Assembly: GCA_036351255.1 (NCBI GenBank)
Contig: JAZBOS010000084.1
Location: forward strand, 1 to 64,000
Length of the DNA: 64,000 bases
From: Bacteroides sp.
GTDB taxonomy: Bacteria; Bacteroidota; Bacteroidia; Bacteroidales; UBA7960
Reading direction: 5' to 3'
In this document: positions 33,805 to 43,307 of the stretch, piece by piece
How the letters are laid out: the number at the start of each line of letters is the position of its first letter
Numbering within the stretch: position 1 is the stretch's first letter
Position numbers and translations under genes: made by a program
Notes under the pieces: model-generated
Seen by the model: the letters and a program-made list of their open reading frames with translations, nothing else
Database searches by the model: none
Told to the model about the DNA's origin: nothing

Positions 33805-34785
33805 TTAAAAAAGCCCTTTTACAAATTCTTCAGGCAAGACATTATGAAAATAGTCATCAAAGGGCAAGGGTTTTAGTTTCTTAAGGATAATTGCTTCATC
33901 ATGGCGGGTGTCGCGCAACAGGCTTTCCATCTCTGAGATCTCATGGCGGCTGAAAAAATCACCATAGATCTTTATGTTCTTAATAATTCCATGTTCCACA
34001 TTGAGGTGAAACTCAATGAACCCTCCATTGGTTCTGATCATTTTCTCCAGGTCATAGCTGGGCGAATACCCGTAATTCCATTCCCAGGTTGAATATTTTT
34101 CCTTCACCAACTCATTGATTTGCCTGAGATCTTCTGGTGAATAATCATATAATTCGCAATCCGCGTAAATTTCCATGATATGTTCCATGACCAGGTCGCG
34201 GAATTGCAATACGTCAAGTTCATGTTTCAGGTGCTCACTGATGTTGGTTACCCGGCTTCTGACGCTTTTAACAGCTTTGTCCTTGTATTTGAGAGGGTTC
34301 ACCTTCAGGGCATTGCTCAGGTCGCTCATCAGGGAGGAGAAAAGCAGGGTGCCGTGATGAAGAACCCGTTGCTTGTATACATGCTCAGCGTTGCCCGAAA
34401 ACTTCAATCCCCCAATGGTCAGGTCGTTGCGCCCCTCGAATTTGGCATCAATATCCAGTTTTCTTAAAACGTCAAGGATGGGTTGCGTAAATTTCCTGAA
34501 ATCCACCAGGTGACCTTCCTCTCCGTTCATGATAAAGGTAAAATTCAGATTCCCCAGGTCATGAAATACTGCACCGCCTCCCGACATGCGACGGACTACC
34601 TTGATGCTTTTTTCCTTAACATAATCAATATTAATCTCGGCCAGGGTGTTTTGGTGCTTTCCCACAATGATTGCATTGTGGTTTCGCCACAACATGAAAA
34701 CGTCATCGCTGAAATGTTTCAAAACATATTCTTCAGCGGCCAGGTTAAACCAGGGGTCGGTATTGGGGTGTTTGATACAAAGCAT
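33805..34785 (-). CDS. lplA: Lipoate-protein ligase A
   Basis: A 326-residue ATP-dependent ligase that attaches free lipoate to E2 and H proteins. It shows RRMSGGGAVFHDLGN near residue 70, the KFSGNA/lysine loop, and a C-terminal accessory domain. The biosynthetic route (lipA, lipB) lies 5.7 kb away, so the cell should both scavenge and make lipoate. Start is the ATG at 34785. Confidence 0.92.
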   Translation of the reverse strand: MLCIKHPNTDPWFNLAAEEYVLKHFSDDVFMLWRNHNAIIVGKHQNTLAEINIDYVKEKSIKVVRRMSGGGAVFHDLGNLNFTFIMNGEEGHLVDFRKFTQPILDVLRKLDIDAKFEGRNDLTIGGLKFSGNAEHVYKQRVLHHGTLLFSSLMSDLSNALKVNPLKYKDKAVKSVRSRVTNISEHLKHELDVLQFRDLVMEHIMEIYADCELYDYSPEDLRQINELVKEKYSTWEWNYGYSPSYDLEKMIRTNGGFIEFHLNVEHGIIKNIKIYGDFFSRHEISEMESLLRDTRHDEAIILKKLKPLPFDDYFHNVLPEEFVKGLF

Positions 34786-34903
34786 GTCGATGGGTTTGTT
34801 TTAGGACTTGCAACCTGCAAAATTTGGGGTTTACTGAAAAACACCTGCCGCCAACTTTTGTTTATTGCAGCTGGGTTAAAAAACTCAATATTTCCAAGGA
34901 AAC

Positions 34904-35680
34904 TTAGGTGTATACTTCTGTGGCAATTCCCAGGGATTCAACCCGCTGGGCGATCTCCCATAGCTTGTCAGGTCCAATTTTTTCAACGTCTTCAGCAGGC
35001 GTTGCCCGTGCGATGGGATAGATCATAACCAGCTTTGGTTGCAATTCATAAAGGTGCCGCAGCCAGGCCGTCAGTTCCTCTTCGGTCGTGTTGTCGAAAG
35101 ACACGCCCCGATAATGGCCTTTTACAAACAATGTTTGAATGATCATCTGCCCCTTAAATTGCCTCAGGTTTTGCAGAATATCCTCCAGGCTGATGTTGAT
35201 CTTTGGGTTGTTGATCTTTTGGAAAGTCTCCTCTGTTCCTGCATCGAGTTTCAGGATGTTCTGTTCTATCTTTTTCAGGGCTGAAGCAACCTTGGGTTTC
35301 CCCGCTTTGGTGGCATTGCTCAGTACGGAAATGTTTGCCTTTGGGTAATATTGATCTCTGAGGATTATAGTATCATCAATAATTTCAGCAAATTCCGGAT
35401 GAATGGTTGGTTCTCCGTTGCCGGCAAAGGTTATGGCGTCGAGCATGGCGTTCTTTGCCTGCATCGAGGCCAACTTTTTTCCCAGTTCTTCCCTGACTTC
35501 TTCCCGCCCCGGAAAAACCGCTTTATCCGTTTGAGGCAAGGTCCAGCCACACTCACAGTAAAGGCAATTGAACGTGCAGTGTTTTTTGTTGAGCGGCAGC
35601 AAATTCAATCCAAGCGAAATACCCAGGCGACGGCTTCGGATGGGGCCAAACACAATTTGTTCAAACAAAAAACCATTCAT
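34904..35680 (-). CDS. Radical SAM protein of the COG0731 type
   Basis: A 258-residue Fe-S oxidoreductase. The radical SAM motif is C-x3-C-x2-C in KHCTFNCLYCECGW, preceded by FGPIRSRRLGISLGLNLLP, a signature shared with the Tyw1-related COG0731 group. The role is unknown; a tRNA or cofactor modification is conjecture. The frame opens 13 codons earlier at TTG, overlapping lspA; ATG 35680 is chosen because it begins the conserved N-terminus. Confidence 0.85.
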   Translation of the reverse strand: MNGFLFEQIVFGPIRSRRLGISLGLNLLPLNKKHCTFNCLYCECGWTLPQTDKAVFPGREEVREELGKKLASMQAKNAMLDAITFAGNGEPTIHPEFAEIIDDTIILRDQYYPKANISVLSNATKAGKPKVASALKKIEQNILKLDAGTEETFQKINNPKINISLEDILQNLRQFKGQMIIQTLFVKGHYRGVSFDNTTEEELTAWLRHLYELQPKLVMIYPIARATPAEDVEKIGPDKLWEIAQRVESLGIATEVYT

Positions 35681-35715
35681 GACGGCAAGATAAGATAGGA
35701 TTCGTAGCCTCCCCC

Positions 35716-36429
35716 TCAAGAAGCCTGTTCTTCCGAAAAGTCTTCCGGAACAGGTTTTGCATGGGGTTCATTGGCGACTTCCTCTGCAGGTTTTTCTGAT
35801 TCTTTGGGTTCCGTATTCTGATGTTCAAAGGCAAAAAGACGCTTCTGAAAAATCAGTAAAGAAAATACGCCAAGGGTAATCGAGGCATCAGCCACATTAA
35901 ATACCGGTCGGAAAAAAATAAACTCCTGTCCTGCCCAGAAGGGGAACCACGAAGGATAGTAACCACGGATGAGGGGAAAATAAAACATATCGACCACCTT
36001 TCCGTGGAGGAAAGTACCATAGCCTCCGCCTTCGGGAAATAAAACGGCAACCTGGTTAAAATAGCTTTCGCTGAAGATCATGCCATAAAAAGCACTATCA
36101 ATGATATTGCCCATGGCTCCGGCAAAAATCAACCCCATACAGACCAACAGGCCTGCCGGGGCATCTTTTTTTATCAGTTTATGGGTGTACCAGCCAATAA
36201 AAACCAGGGCAACAATGCGGAAAAGACTCAGAAACAACTTTCCGTATTGTCCCGAAAATTCGAGCCCAAAGGCCATCCCGTTGTTTTCAGTAAAATGAAG
36301 ATAGAACCAGTTACCCAGCACCGGGATGCTTTGACCCATTGTCATTTGAGTCTTCACCAGGATCTTCAGCACCTGATCAATCAGCAAAACAAGCAGAATA
36401 ATGACCCAGGGAATATGCTTCTTTTTCAA
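35716..36429 (-). CDS. lspA: Lipoprotein signal peptidase (SPase II)
   Basis: A 237-residue membrane aspartyl protease that cleaves signal peptides at the lipobox Cys. Catalytic Asp residues are in GNIIDSAFYG and FNVADASITLG. Four transmembrane helices are visible. The C-terminal ~45 residues are an acidic Glu/Pro-rich tail not needed for catalysis. No upstream ATG exists in frame; TTG 36429 precedes the first helix. It follows the DksA-like gene by 22 bp. The many lipobox proteins in this window are its likely substrates. Confidence 0.93.
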   Translation of the reverse strand: MKKKHIPWVIILLVLLIDQVLKILVKTQMTMGQSIPVLGNWFYLHFTENNGMAFGLEFSGQYGKLFLSLFRIVALVFIGWYTHKLIKKDAPAGLLVCMGLIFAGAMGNIIDSAFYGMIFSESYFNQVAVLFPEGGGYGTFLHGKVVDMFYFPLIRGYYPSWFPFWAGQEFIFFRPVFNVADASITLGVFSLLIFQKRLFAFEHQNTEPKESEKPAEEVANEPHAKPVPEDFSEEQAS

Positions 36430-36451
36430 GATAATAGCGTATTGATTCCCG

Positions 36452-36847
36452 TTATTTGGTAATGCCCAGTTTTGCTTCGATGCTCATGGTGGCATGGGGA
36501 ACGCTTCTGAGGCGTTCTTTCGAGATCAGTTTTCCCGTTACCCTGCAAACCCCATAAGTGCCATTTTCAATCCGGATCAGCGCGTTCTCCAGGTCACGGA
36601 TAAACTTCTGCTGGCGTGCCGCCAGTTGCCCGTTTTCCTCTTTCGAAAGGACCTGTGAACCCTCTTCCAGGATCTTAAAGGAAGGGGAAGTGTCGTTGGT
36701 GTCATTCTCGTTTTGGGTGGTATACGCTTCTGTAAGAATTTTCAATCCAGCCTTGGCTTCTTCCAGTTTCTTCAAGATGATCTCCCTGAACTCCTGGAGT
36801 TCTTCATCCGAATACCTCGTTTTTTCACGCTTTGTTTCCATAACCAT
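36452..36847 (-). CDS. TraR/DksA-family protein with a degenerate zinc finger
   Basis: A 131-residue protein with a coiled-coil N-terminal hairpin (about 10-90) and the DksA-type C-terminal globule (GTYGVCRVTGKLISKERL). Only the first of the four zinc Cys is present; the others are Thr, Ser and Ala. It would bind the RNA polymerase secondary channel to modulate transcription. It lies between ileS and lspA with gaps of 23 and 22 bp, a Bacteroidota arrangement. Confidence 0.85.
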   Translation of the reverse strand: MVMETKREKTRYSDEELQEFREIILKKLEEAKAGLKILTEAYTTQNENDTNDTSPSFKILEEGSQVLSKEENGQLAARQQKFIRDLENALIRIENGTYGVCRVTGKLISKERLRSVPHATMSIEAKLGITK

Positions 36848-36870
36848 CGGGGTATTTATTGCTTAGCAAT

Positions 36871-39800
36871 TTAATTATTTACTCTTTGAATTAGAACACA
36901 GGTCTTTATTTCATCAGTGAGCTCAACTTCAACCTTTTGCGGATCTGCAATTGCCTCGGAATATTCGAGGCGCGCAGCCAGGGTCTCCGAACAAATATAA
37001 TCATTATTGCTTACAATGGCTTCCGTAATATCACTATGTTGTTCAACAAAAACCTCTATTTTATCGGTAACCTCAAAACCCTTGTCTTTTCGCAGGTTTT
37101 GGATGCGGTTGATCAGTTCACGGGCAATGCCTTCATTGCGCAATGCCTCAGTTATTGTAACGTCAAGGGCCACTGTTAAAGTACCTTCGTTAGCCACTAA
37201 CCAGCCAGGAATATCCTCCGAGATGATCTCCACATCGCTGAGCAGGATCTCAACGTCCTCTCCCTCAACGTTCAGCAGGTATTTTTCTTCGGTTTCGATG
37301 CGTGCAATGTCTTCCTGTCCAAATCCGGCAATGGCAGCGGCAATTTGTTTCATCAGTTTGCCATAACGCGGCCCAAGCGTCTTGAAGTTGGGCTTTATCT
37401 TTTTCACCATTACCCCGACGGTATCTTCCAGGTAATCCAGCTCTTTCACATTCACTTCCGAAAGGACCAGCTGCTCCACAGCCTGTAGTTGCTGGCGAAA
37501 TTTGTCACTCAGCACTGGTACCATGATCTTCTGCAGGGGCTGGCGTACCCTGATATTCACCTTCTTGCGGAGGGCCAGCACCATCGATGAAACCTGTTGT
37601 GCCAGCTGCATGCGCTCTTCCAAATCGGTGTCGATCATACGTTCATCGGCAAGCGGGAAATCAGTCAGGTGAACCGAGATCACCTGCTGCCGTCCGGAAA
37701 CATTGTTCAGGTCAGTGAAAAGCTTTTCACTGAAGAAGGGGGCGATGGGAGCCGAAAGCATCGAGAGGGTTTCCAAACAGCGGTAAAGGGTCTGATAGGC
37801 CGAGATCTTGTCGTCGCTGTAATCGCCCTTCCAGAAACGGCGGCGGCTGAGTCTTACATACCAGTTGCTCAGGTGTTCGTCAACAAACGACTGAATCAGT
37901 CTGCCGGCACGGGTAGGTTCAAAGGTATCAAAGCACTCATCTGCCTTTTTGATCAGGGTGTTTAGCTCCGAAAGGATCCAGCGGTCTATCTCAGGCCTTT
38001 GCTCCAGGGGGATCTCCTCTTCGGCATAGGTGAACCCGTCAATGTTGGCATACAAGGCAAAAAAGGCGTAGGTATTGTAAAGCGTTCCAAAGAATTTTCG
38101 CTGAACCTCAGCCACCCCTTCAATATCAAACTTGAGATTATCCCAAGGTTGTGCGTTGGTAATCATATACCACCTCGTGGCATCAGGGCCGTATTGTTCA
38201 ATGGTTGTAAACGGATCAACGGCATTGCCCAGACGCTTCGACATTTTATTGCCCGCTTTGTCAAGCACCAGTCCATTCGATACAACCGTCTTGAATGCAA
38301 CCGAGTCAAAAGCCATGGTAGCGATAGCGTGCAGGGTGAAGAACCAACCGCGCGTCTGGTCAACCCCTTCGGCAATGAAATCAGCCGGGAAGTTGGCCTC
38401 AAATTCCTCCTTGTTCTCAAAGGGATAATGGAACTGGGCAGCAGGCATGGCGCCGCTGTCAAACCATACATCGATAAGGTCTAGCTCGCGCTTCATCTTT
38501 CTGCCCCTGGGCGATACCAGGATGACCTCATCCACAAAGGGACGGTGCATGTCAAACACCTTATAATTCTTTTCCGACATATCGCCGGGCTGGAAATCTT
38601 TTAGCGGGTTTTCTTGCATATAGCCCGCTTTTACCGACTTCTCAATTTCATTTTTCAGCTGTTCCAGCGAGCCGATGCAGATGCGCTCCTCCTGGTCTTC
38701 AGTAGCCCAGATGGGAAGCGGTACCCCCCAGTAACGCGACCGGCTGAGGTTCCAGTCCTGAAGGTTCTCCAGCCAGTTTCCGAAACGCCCTGTGCCGGTG
38801 CTCTCGGGTTTCCATTGGATGGTGTTGTTCAGCTCTATCATACGGTCCTTGAGGGCAGTGGTGCGGATAAACCAGCTGTCGAGGGGATAATACAGGATGG
38901 GTTTGTCGGTGCGCCAGCAATGCGGGTAGCTGTGCTCATAGCGTTCAGCCTTGAAAGCCTTGTTTTCTGTCTTCAATTTGATGATGATATCCACATCTAC
39001 CGGACGGCTTTCCTCGCCTCCGTTGCCATTTTCATATTCAGGCCTTACGAAGCGGCCGGCAAACTCACCCATCGACTCCACAAAGCGGCCGCGCTTGTCC
39101 ACCAGCGTTAGCGAACCCAGGCCATACTGTTTACCTATCTTAAAGTCATCGGCGCCAAAGCTGGGGGCAATGTGGACAATCCCGGTACCATCCTCGGTGG
39201 TGACAAAGTCGCCAAGCATCACCCGGAATGAGTCGCCATCCTCGGGTTGCACATAGGGCAGCAACTGTTCATAGCGGATGTTCTCAAACTGCTTGCCCTT
39301 GTATTCACCAATGATCTTATAGGGGATCTTTTTGTCGCCTGGCTGGTATTCCTCCAGTTTCATTTCCTCCAGCTTGGAGTTGAAGAAATTGGGCAATAGG
39401 TCTTTGGCAAGGATCACCTCCACCGGGTCGTAAGTATAGGGGTTGAAAGTCTTGACTTTCACATAGACTATTTTTTTCCCAACAGCCAGCCCGGTATTGC
39501 TTGGCAGGGTCCAGGGGGTTGTGGTCCAGGCAAGAAAATGAACGGCTTCAGTGCCATCAGCAAAGAGGACCTCCGATTGCTTGTTGCGGATGATTTTGAA
39601 TTGTGCCGTAACGCTATTGTCCTTTACGTTTCGGTAACATCCCGGCTGGTTCAGTTCGTGGGTGCTTAGTCCCGTTCCGGCTGCTGGCGAATAGGGCTGT
39701 ATGGTATAACCCTTGTAAAGTAACCCCTTTTCATAGAGTTTACTCAGTAGATACCATACCGTTTCAATGTATTTGTCTTCAAAAGTGATATAAGGATTAT

Positions 39801-40260
39801 CCAGGTCCACCCAATACCCCATCCGTTTGGTCAGGTCGTCCCAGGTATCCTTGTATTTCATCACATCCTTGCGGCAGGCCTGGTTATATTCCTCAATGGT
39901 GATGCTTTTCCCAATGTCTTCCTTGGTGATGCCCAGCATTTTCTCCACCCCGATCTCTACGGGCAGGCCATGCGTATCCCAGCCGGCCTTGCGGTTTACA
40001 AGGTAACCCTTCTGGGTGCGGTAGCGGCAAAAAATGTCCTTAATGGCACGGGCCATTACATGATGAATTCCCGGCAATCCATTGGCCGAGGGTGGCCCTT
40101 CATAGAACACCCAGGGTTTATGACCCGCACGGATCTCCAGGCTTTGTTCAAACACCTTGTTCGCCTCCCAGAATGACTGGATTTCCTTGCCTATGCCCGA
40201 CAAATCCAGCCGCTTGTATTCCTTGTATTTTGCTTTCATAAGCATCATTGCCCCGTCCAT
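36871..40260 (-). CDS. ileS: Isoleucyl-tRNA synthetase, type 2, GXHH signature
   Basis: An 1129-residue class I synthetase. The ATP-binding signature reads G64-I-H-H67 (NGLPGIHH) instead of HIGH, and KMSKR follows. The CP1 editing domain lies between them. The C-terminal region is the long eukaryote-like type without the zinc-binding Cys motif of type 1 enzymes. The open frame begins at ATG 40260; a downstream ATG (40239, MKAKYKEY) may be the true start. The traR/dksA-like gene follows 23 bp after it. Confidence 0.95.
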   Translation of the reverse strand: MDGAMMLMKAKYKEYKRLDLSGIGKEIQSFWEANKVFEQSLEIRAGHKPWVFYEGPPSANGLPGIHHVMARAIKDIFCRYRTQKGYLVNRKAGWDTHGLPVEIGVEKMLGITKEDIGKSITIEEYNQACRKDVMKYKDTWDDLTKRMGYWVDLDNPYITFEDKYIETVWYLLSKLYEKGLLYKGYTIQPYSPAAGTGLSTHELNQPGCYRNVKDNSVTAQFKIIRNKQSEVLFADGTEAVHFLAWTTTPWTLPSNTGLAVGKKIVYVKVKTFNPYTYDPVEVILAKDLLPNFFNSKLEEMKLEEYQPGDKKIPYKIIGEYKGKQFENIRYEQLLPYVQPEDGDSFRVMLGDFVTTEDGTGIVHIAPSFGADDFKIGKQYGLGSLTLVDKRGRFVESMGEFAGRFVRPEYENGNGGEESRPVDVDIIIKLKTENKAFKAERYEHSYPHCWRTDKPILYYPLDSWFIRTTALKDRMIELNNTIQWKPESTGTGRFGNWLENLQDWNLSRSRYWGVPLPIWATEDQEERICIGSLEQLKNEIEKSVKAGYMQENPLKDFQPGDMSEKNYKVFDMHRPFVDEVILVSPRGRKMKRELDLIDVWFDSGAMPAAQFHYPFENKEEFEANFPADFIAEGVDQTRGWFFTLHAIATMAFDSVAFKTVVSNGLVLDKAGNKMSKRLGNAVDPFTTIEQYGPDATRWYMITNAQPWDNLKFDIEGVAEVQRKFFGTLYNTYAFFALYANIDGFTYAEEEIPLEQRPEIDRWILSELNTLIKKADECFDTFEPTRAGRLIQSFVDEHLSNWYVRLSRRRFWKGDYSDDKISAYQTLYRCLETLSMLSAPIAPFFSEKLFTDLNNVSGRQQVISVHLTDFPLADERMIDTDLEERMQLAQQVSSMVLALRKKVNIRVRQPLQKIMVPVLSDKFRQQLQAVEQLVLSEVNVKELDYLEDTVGVMVKKIKPNFKTLGPRYGKLMKQIAAAIAGFGQEDIARIETEEKYLLNVEGEDVEILLSDVEIISEDIPGWLVANEGTLTVALDVTITEALRNEGIARELINRIQNLRKDKGFEVTDKIEVFVEQHSDITEAIVSNNDYICSETLAARLEYSEAIADPQKVEVELTDEIKTCVLIQRVNN

Positions 40261-40426
40261 TTTTTTGTTTCTTCCCTTTTTGCGATGGGGCCTTTATTTT
40301 CAAAGGTGCAAAATTATAAAAAAAAACCTTACAAAGTCCTAAAAAAGCGGATGTTGTGTGTATTCGAAAAGCGGATAATCATGGGTTAATATACTTTAGG
40401 TTAAGGGGATGGGTCAGGAAAAGTAG

Positions 40427-40434
40427 TAAATTTG
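40427..40434 (+). promoter_or_regulatory. Putative -7 box for lipA-lipB
   Basis: TAAATTTG, 35 bp before the lipA ATG, matches the -7 consensus. There is no TTTG at the standard -33 distance. Confidence 0.45.
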
Positions 40435-40468
40435 AGAACGAAAACACTGATTACTTTTGATTGATCCC

Positions 40469-41332
40469 ATGCAAGAATTCAGCAATGACCGTCCTTTGCG
40501 AAAGCCACCATGGTTAAAGACAAGGGTGCCTGGCGGCAAAAATTTTCGATTTGTTAAGGAGATTGTTGAGCATCACCGGCTGCATACCATTTGCAGTAGC
40601 GGTCATTGCCCCAATATGGAGATATGCTGGGGTGCTTCTACGGCCACCTTAATGATCCTGGGCGAAATTTGTACCAGGGCCTGCAAGTTTTGCAATGTGA
40701 AAACCGGCCGGCCGCTTCCTGTTGACCCACTGGAACCACAAAGGGTAGCAGAATCCGTAAGCCTTATGAAACTTAAACACGTGGTGCTGACCTCTGTCGA
40801 CAGGGATGATCTGCCCGATGGTGGTGCTGGTATCTGGGCTGCCACGATCCATGCCATTAAAAACCAAATGCCAAAGACTACCATTGAAGCTTTAATTCCA
40901 GACTTTGATGGTAAGAAATCATTGATCATGCAGGTAGTTAATGCCGGACCTGAAATAATTTCGCACAACCTTGAAACCGTTCGGCGTATAACCCCTTTGG
41001 TGCGCAGCCGGGCTCAATACGATTCCAGTCTGGGTGTGCTTAGGCACATTGCTGAGGCGGGGGTAATTACCAAATCAGGGATTATGCTCGGGTTGGGAGA
41101 GACCACGGATGAAATACTCGAAACTTTGGTCGACATGCGCCATGCAGGAGTCAGCGTAGTCACCATTGGTCAGTACCTGCAGCCTACCCGCAAACACCTA
41201 TCGGTGAAGGAGTATGTTCACCCTGATATGTTTGAATGTTATCGCAAAGAAGGCTTGAAAATGGGCTTCCGGCATGTGGAAAGCGCCCCTTTGGTCAGAA
41301 GCTCGTTCAAAGCCGAAAAACATCTGCATTAA
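40469..41332 (+). CDS. lipA: Lipoyl synthase
   Basis: A 287-residue radical SAM enzyme that inserts two sulfurs into octanoyl-protein. The auxiliary cluster Cys are 42, 47 and 53 (ICSSGHCPNMEIC) and the radical SAM Cys are 68, 72 and 75 (CTRACKFC). The C-terminal RSSFKAEK resembles the RSSY ligand segment. ATG 40469 is used; the open frame extends four codons to a TTG. lipB starts 2 bp after the stop. Confidence 0.96.
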   Translation: MQEFSNDRPLRKPPWLKTRVPGGKNFRFVKEIVEHHRLHTICSSGHCPNMEICWGASTATLMILGEICTRACKFCNVKTGRPLPVDPLEPQRVAESVSLMKLKHVVLTSVDRDDLPDGGAGIWAATIHAIKNQMPKTTIEALIPDFDGKKSLIMQVVNAGPEIISHNLETVRRITPLVRSRAQYDSSLGVLRHIAEAGVITKSGIMLGLGETTDEILETLVDMRHAGVSVVTIGQYLQPTRKHLSVKEYVHPDMFECYRKEGLKMGFRHVESAPLVRSSFKAEKHLH

Positions 41333-41334
41333 CT

Positions 41335-42003
41335 ATGAGCACCATTGTTTTTCATGACCTCGGCCTGAAAGACTATAAGGAAACCTGGGACCTCCAGGAA
41401 CAGCTTTTTTCTGAAATGATGCCAGGTCAGCAACAGCAAGAAATGGCCGGTCACTTGATCTTTGTCGAACACCCCCATGTTTTTACCCTGGGCAAAAGTG
41501 GTAACGAGCAAAATCTGTTGATTAACGAGACCATGCTCAAACAAAAGGGTGCACAGTTTTATCACATCAACCGCGGCGGCGATATCACCTACCATGGCCC
41601 GGGACAGGTGGTGGGCTATCCCATCATACGCCTGGATCTTTTCGGTTTAAGTGTCCGCTCCTATATCTTTAACCTGGAAGAAACCATTATCCGGACCCTG
41701 GCCCGCTACAACATTATCGCAGGACGCCTCGAAGGGGCGGCCGGGGTTTGGCTGGATGCCGGTCAGGCCTTTGCCCGCAAGATCTGCGCCATTGGCGTAC
41801 GCGCCAGCCGCCAGGTCACCATGCACGGATTTGCCTTTAATGTCAATACCGACCTCGACTTTTACCGCTACATCAACCCTTGCGGTTTTATTGACAAGGG
41901 CGTGACCTCCATGCAAAAGGAACTGGGAAAACTGGTGGATATGGCCGAACTGAAAGGGGTGCTCCTCGAAATATTTATGGAGGTTTTTGGAGCAGAGGTC
42001 TAA
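41335..42003 (+). CDS. lipB: Octanoyl-ACP:protein octanoyltransferase
   Basis: A 222-residue enzyme that moves octanoyl groups from ACP to lipoyl domains before LipA acts. Key positions are present: GGDITYHGPGQVVGYP, the Lys in ARKICAIGVR, and the catalytic Cys in NPCGF. The reading frame is open farther upstream inside lipA, but ATG 41335, 2 bp after the lipA stop, gives the normal length. It forms an operon with lipA. Confidence 0.95.
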   Translation: MSTIVFHDLGLKDYKETWDLQEQLFSEMMPGQQQQEMAGHLIFVEHPHVFTLGKSGNEQNLLINETMLKQKGAQFYHINRGGDITYHGPGQVVGYPIIRLDLFGLSVRSYIFNLEETIIRTLARYNIIAGRLEGAAGVWLDAGQAFARKICAIGVRASRQVTMHGFAFNVNTDLDFYRYINPCGFIDKGVTSMQKELGKLVDMAELKGVLLEIFMEVFGAEV

Positions 42004-42037
42004 AAAAGAGTGACCCGAGGCTTTAGCCAGGGGTCAC
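42002..42037 (-). terminator. Bidirectional terminator hairpin
   Basis: GTGACCC and its complement enclose a 14-base loop that itself holds GGCTTTAGCC. Minus-strand readout ends in TCTTTTTTA; plus-strand readout after lipB ends in a short T tract. It serves the convergent lipB and peptidase genes. Confidence 0.75.
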
Positions 42038-42092
42038 CTGAAACTTTTTCAATCATGGGATTTAGCTCTTCCCAATTCTTTTTTCATATTCT

Positions 42093-43307
42093 CTAAAGCC
42101 CCAGTTTCCTTTTGATGTGCCTTGGAATGGCATCCTTGTGGACCATAATGTAAATGGTCTTGGCCCTGACAAAGCTCTCCGACATGTTTAGGTAGCCTCC
42201 GAAGGTGTTGCGCTCGGTTCCCCAGGAATTCTTGGTGATGTAATACTTGGTGCCGTTCTGGTCGCGGGTGATCCCGGTGACGTGCATCAGGTGGTCGTCG
42301 GTGGTGGTAAAGCCTTCATAGCCTTGCTGCCTGATTTCCTGGTCAACTACAATTTCCGGGTAAGGCTCTTCAAACTTATAAACCTCTTCCAGTTTTTCTT
42401 CCGTCGTCATCTTTTCAAATCTTGCCCGGTCTGTGGTCGAATAGGTGTCAACAGGGGCCTCCACATCGGGATTGATGGCCACCCCGTTTTTGTGCGAAAA
42501 ACCTTTCTCGCTCACATCCCCGTCCCAGTTTACCGTATAGCCCTCCTGAAGGGAATAATCCATGATCTCAATCAGCTCGTCAAGCGGCACATTGTAAAAC
42601 TGCCCGTGAGCCCAGTTATCAGGCACTTCCAGCGGGAAGGTGGTATAAAACGGGAAATGGTTGAAAGAGGTGATCTCTACATAATCGTCAGGGTTGAAAT
42701 CCAGCGACTCAAAAAAGGATGGAGCGGTATAGTTCTCGCCCTTGTACGTAAACGTCTCTGGCAAAGGTCCCAGGTAGATGTCTAGCAGGCTGTTGACCAG
42801 CTCCTTGTATTCGGGGCTTTCCTTACGGATATCCACGGGAATCTGACCAATGGCCTGAATAAAACGGTTCAGCTCACGATGGTTGTGCCTTTCCGAGTCA
42901 TAGTTAATTCCGCTATACACTCCATCAGGCACCAGGCCGTGTTCACGGATTACGTTAAAGGCATTGTGTGCCAGGCTGCCCTGGCTCAGGTTGCCTTTTC
43001 CCCTGCGGAGGTAATTGTCGCGCAGACGGTTCACGTAATTGTGCCTGACAATAAACATCTCCGAAAGATCGTGCTCACCCTTACCCATCCTGAGCAATTC
43101 TGACTCAATAAACGAAACGGTGGCAAAACACCAGCAGGTGCCTGTGCTGGCCTGGTTTTTAACCGGGGTAACCTTTAACTCCACAACAGGGATGAATTGA
43201 TAGCCCGGCTTCTGAACCGAGTCTGTGGCATCTTGTGCCAGGATATTTTGGGAAAGGAAAAAAACCATCCCCGTGAACATCAATGAAAGGATCAGCCTCT
43301 TTTTCAT
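42093..43307 (-). CDS. Exported papain-fold (C1B, bleomycin-hydrolase-like) peptidase
   Basis: A 404-residue protein with a signal peptide (about 1-25, ILAQ). The active-site block is KNQASTGTCWCFA with catalytic Cys58 and Gln52. The His is in DDHLMHVTGI and the Asn in KNSWGTE, completing the papain triad. C1B peptidases are usually cytosolic aminopeptidases; export is unusual. It converges on lipB. Confidence 0.88.
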   Translation of the reverse strand: MKKRLILSLMFTGMVFFLSQNILAQDATDSVQKPGYQFIPVVELKVTPVKNQASTGTCWCFATVSFIESELLRMGKGEHDLSEMFIVRHNYVNRLRDNYLRRGKGNLSQGSLAHNAFNVIREHGLVPDGVYSGINYDSERHNHRELNRFIQAIGQIPVDIRKESPEYKELVNSLLDIYLGPLPETFTYKGENYTAPSFFESLDFNPDDYVEITSFNHFPFYTTFPLEVPDNWAHGQFYNVPLDELIEIMDYSLQEGYTVNWDGDVSEKGFSHKNGVAINPDVEAPVDTYSTTDRARFEKMTTEEKLEEVYKFEEPYPEIVVDQEIRQQGYEGFTTTDDHLMHVTGITRDQNGTKYYITKNSWGTERNTFGGYLNMSESFVRAKTIYIMVHKDAIPRHIKRKLGL

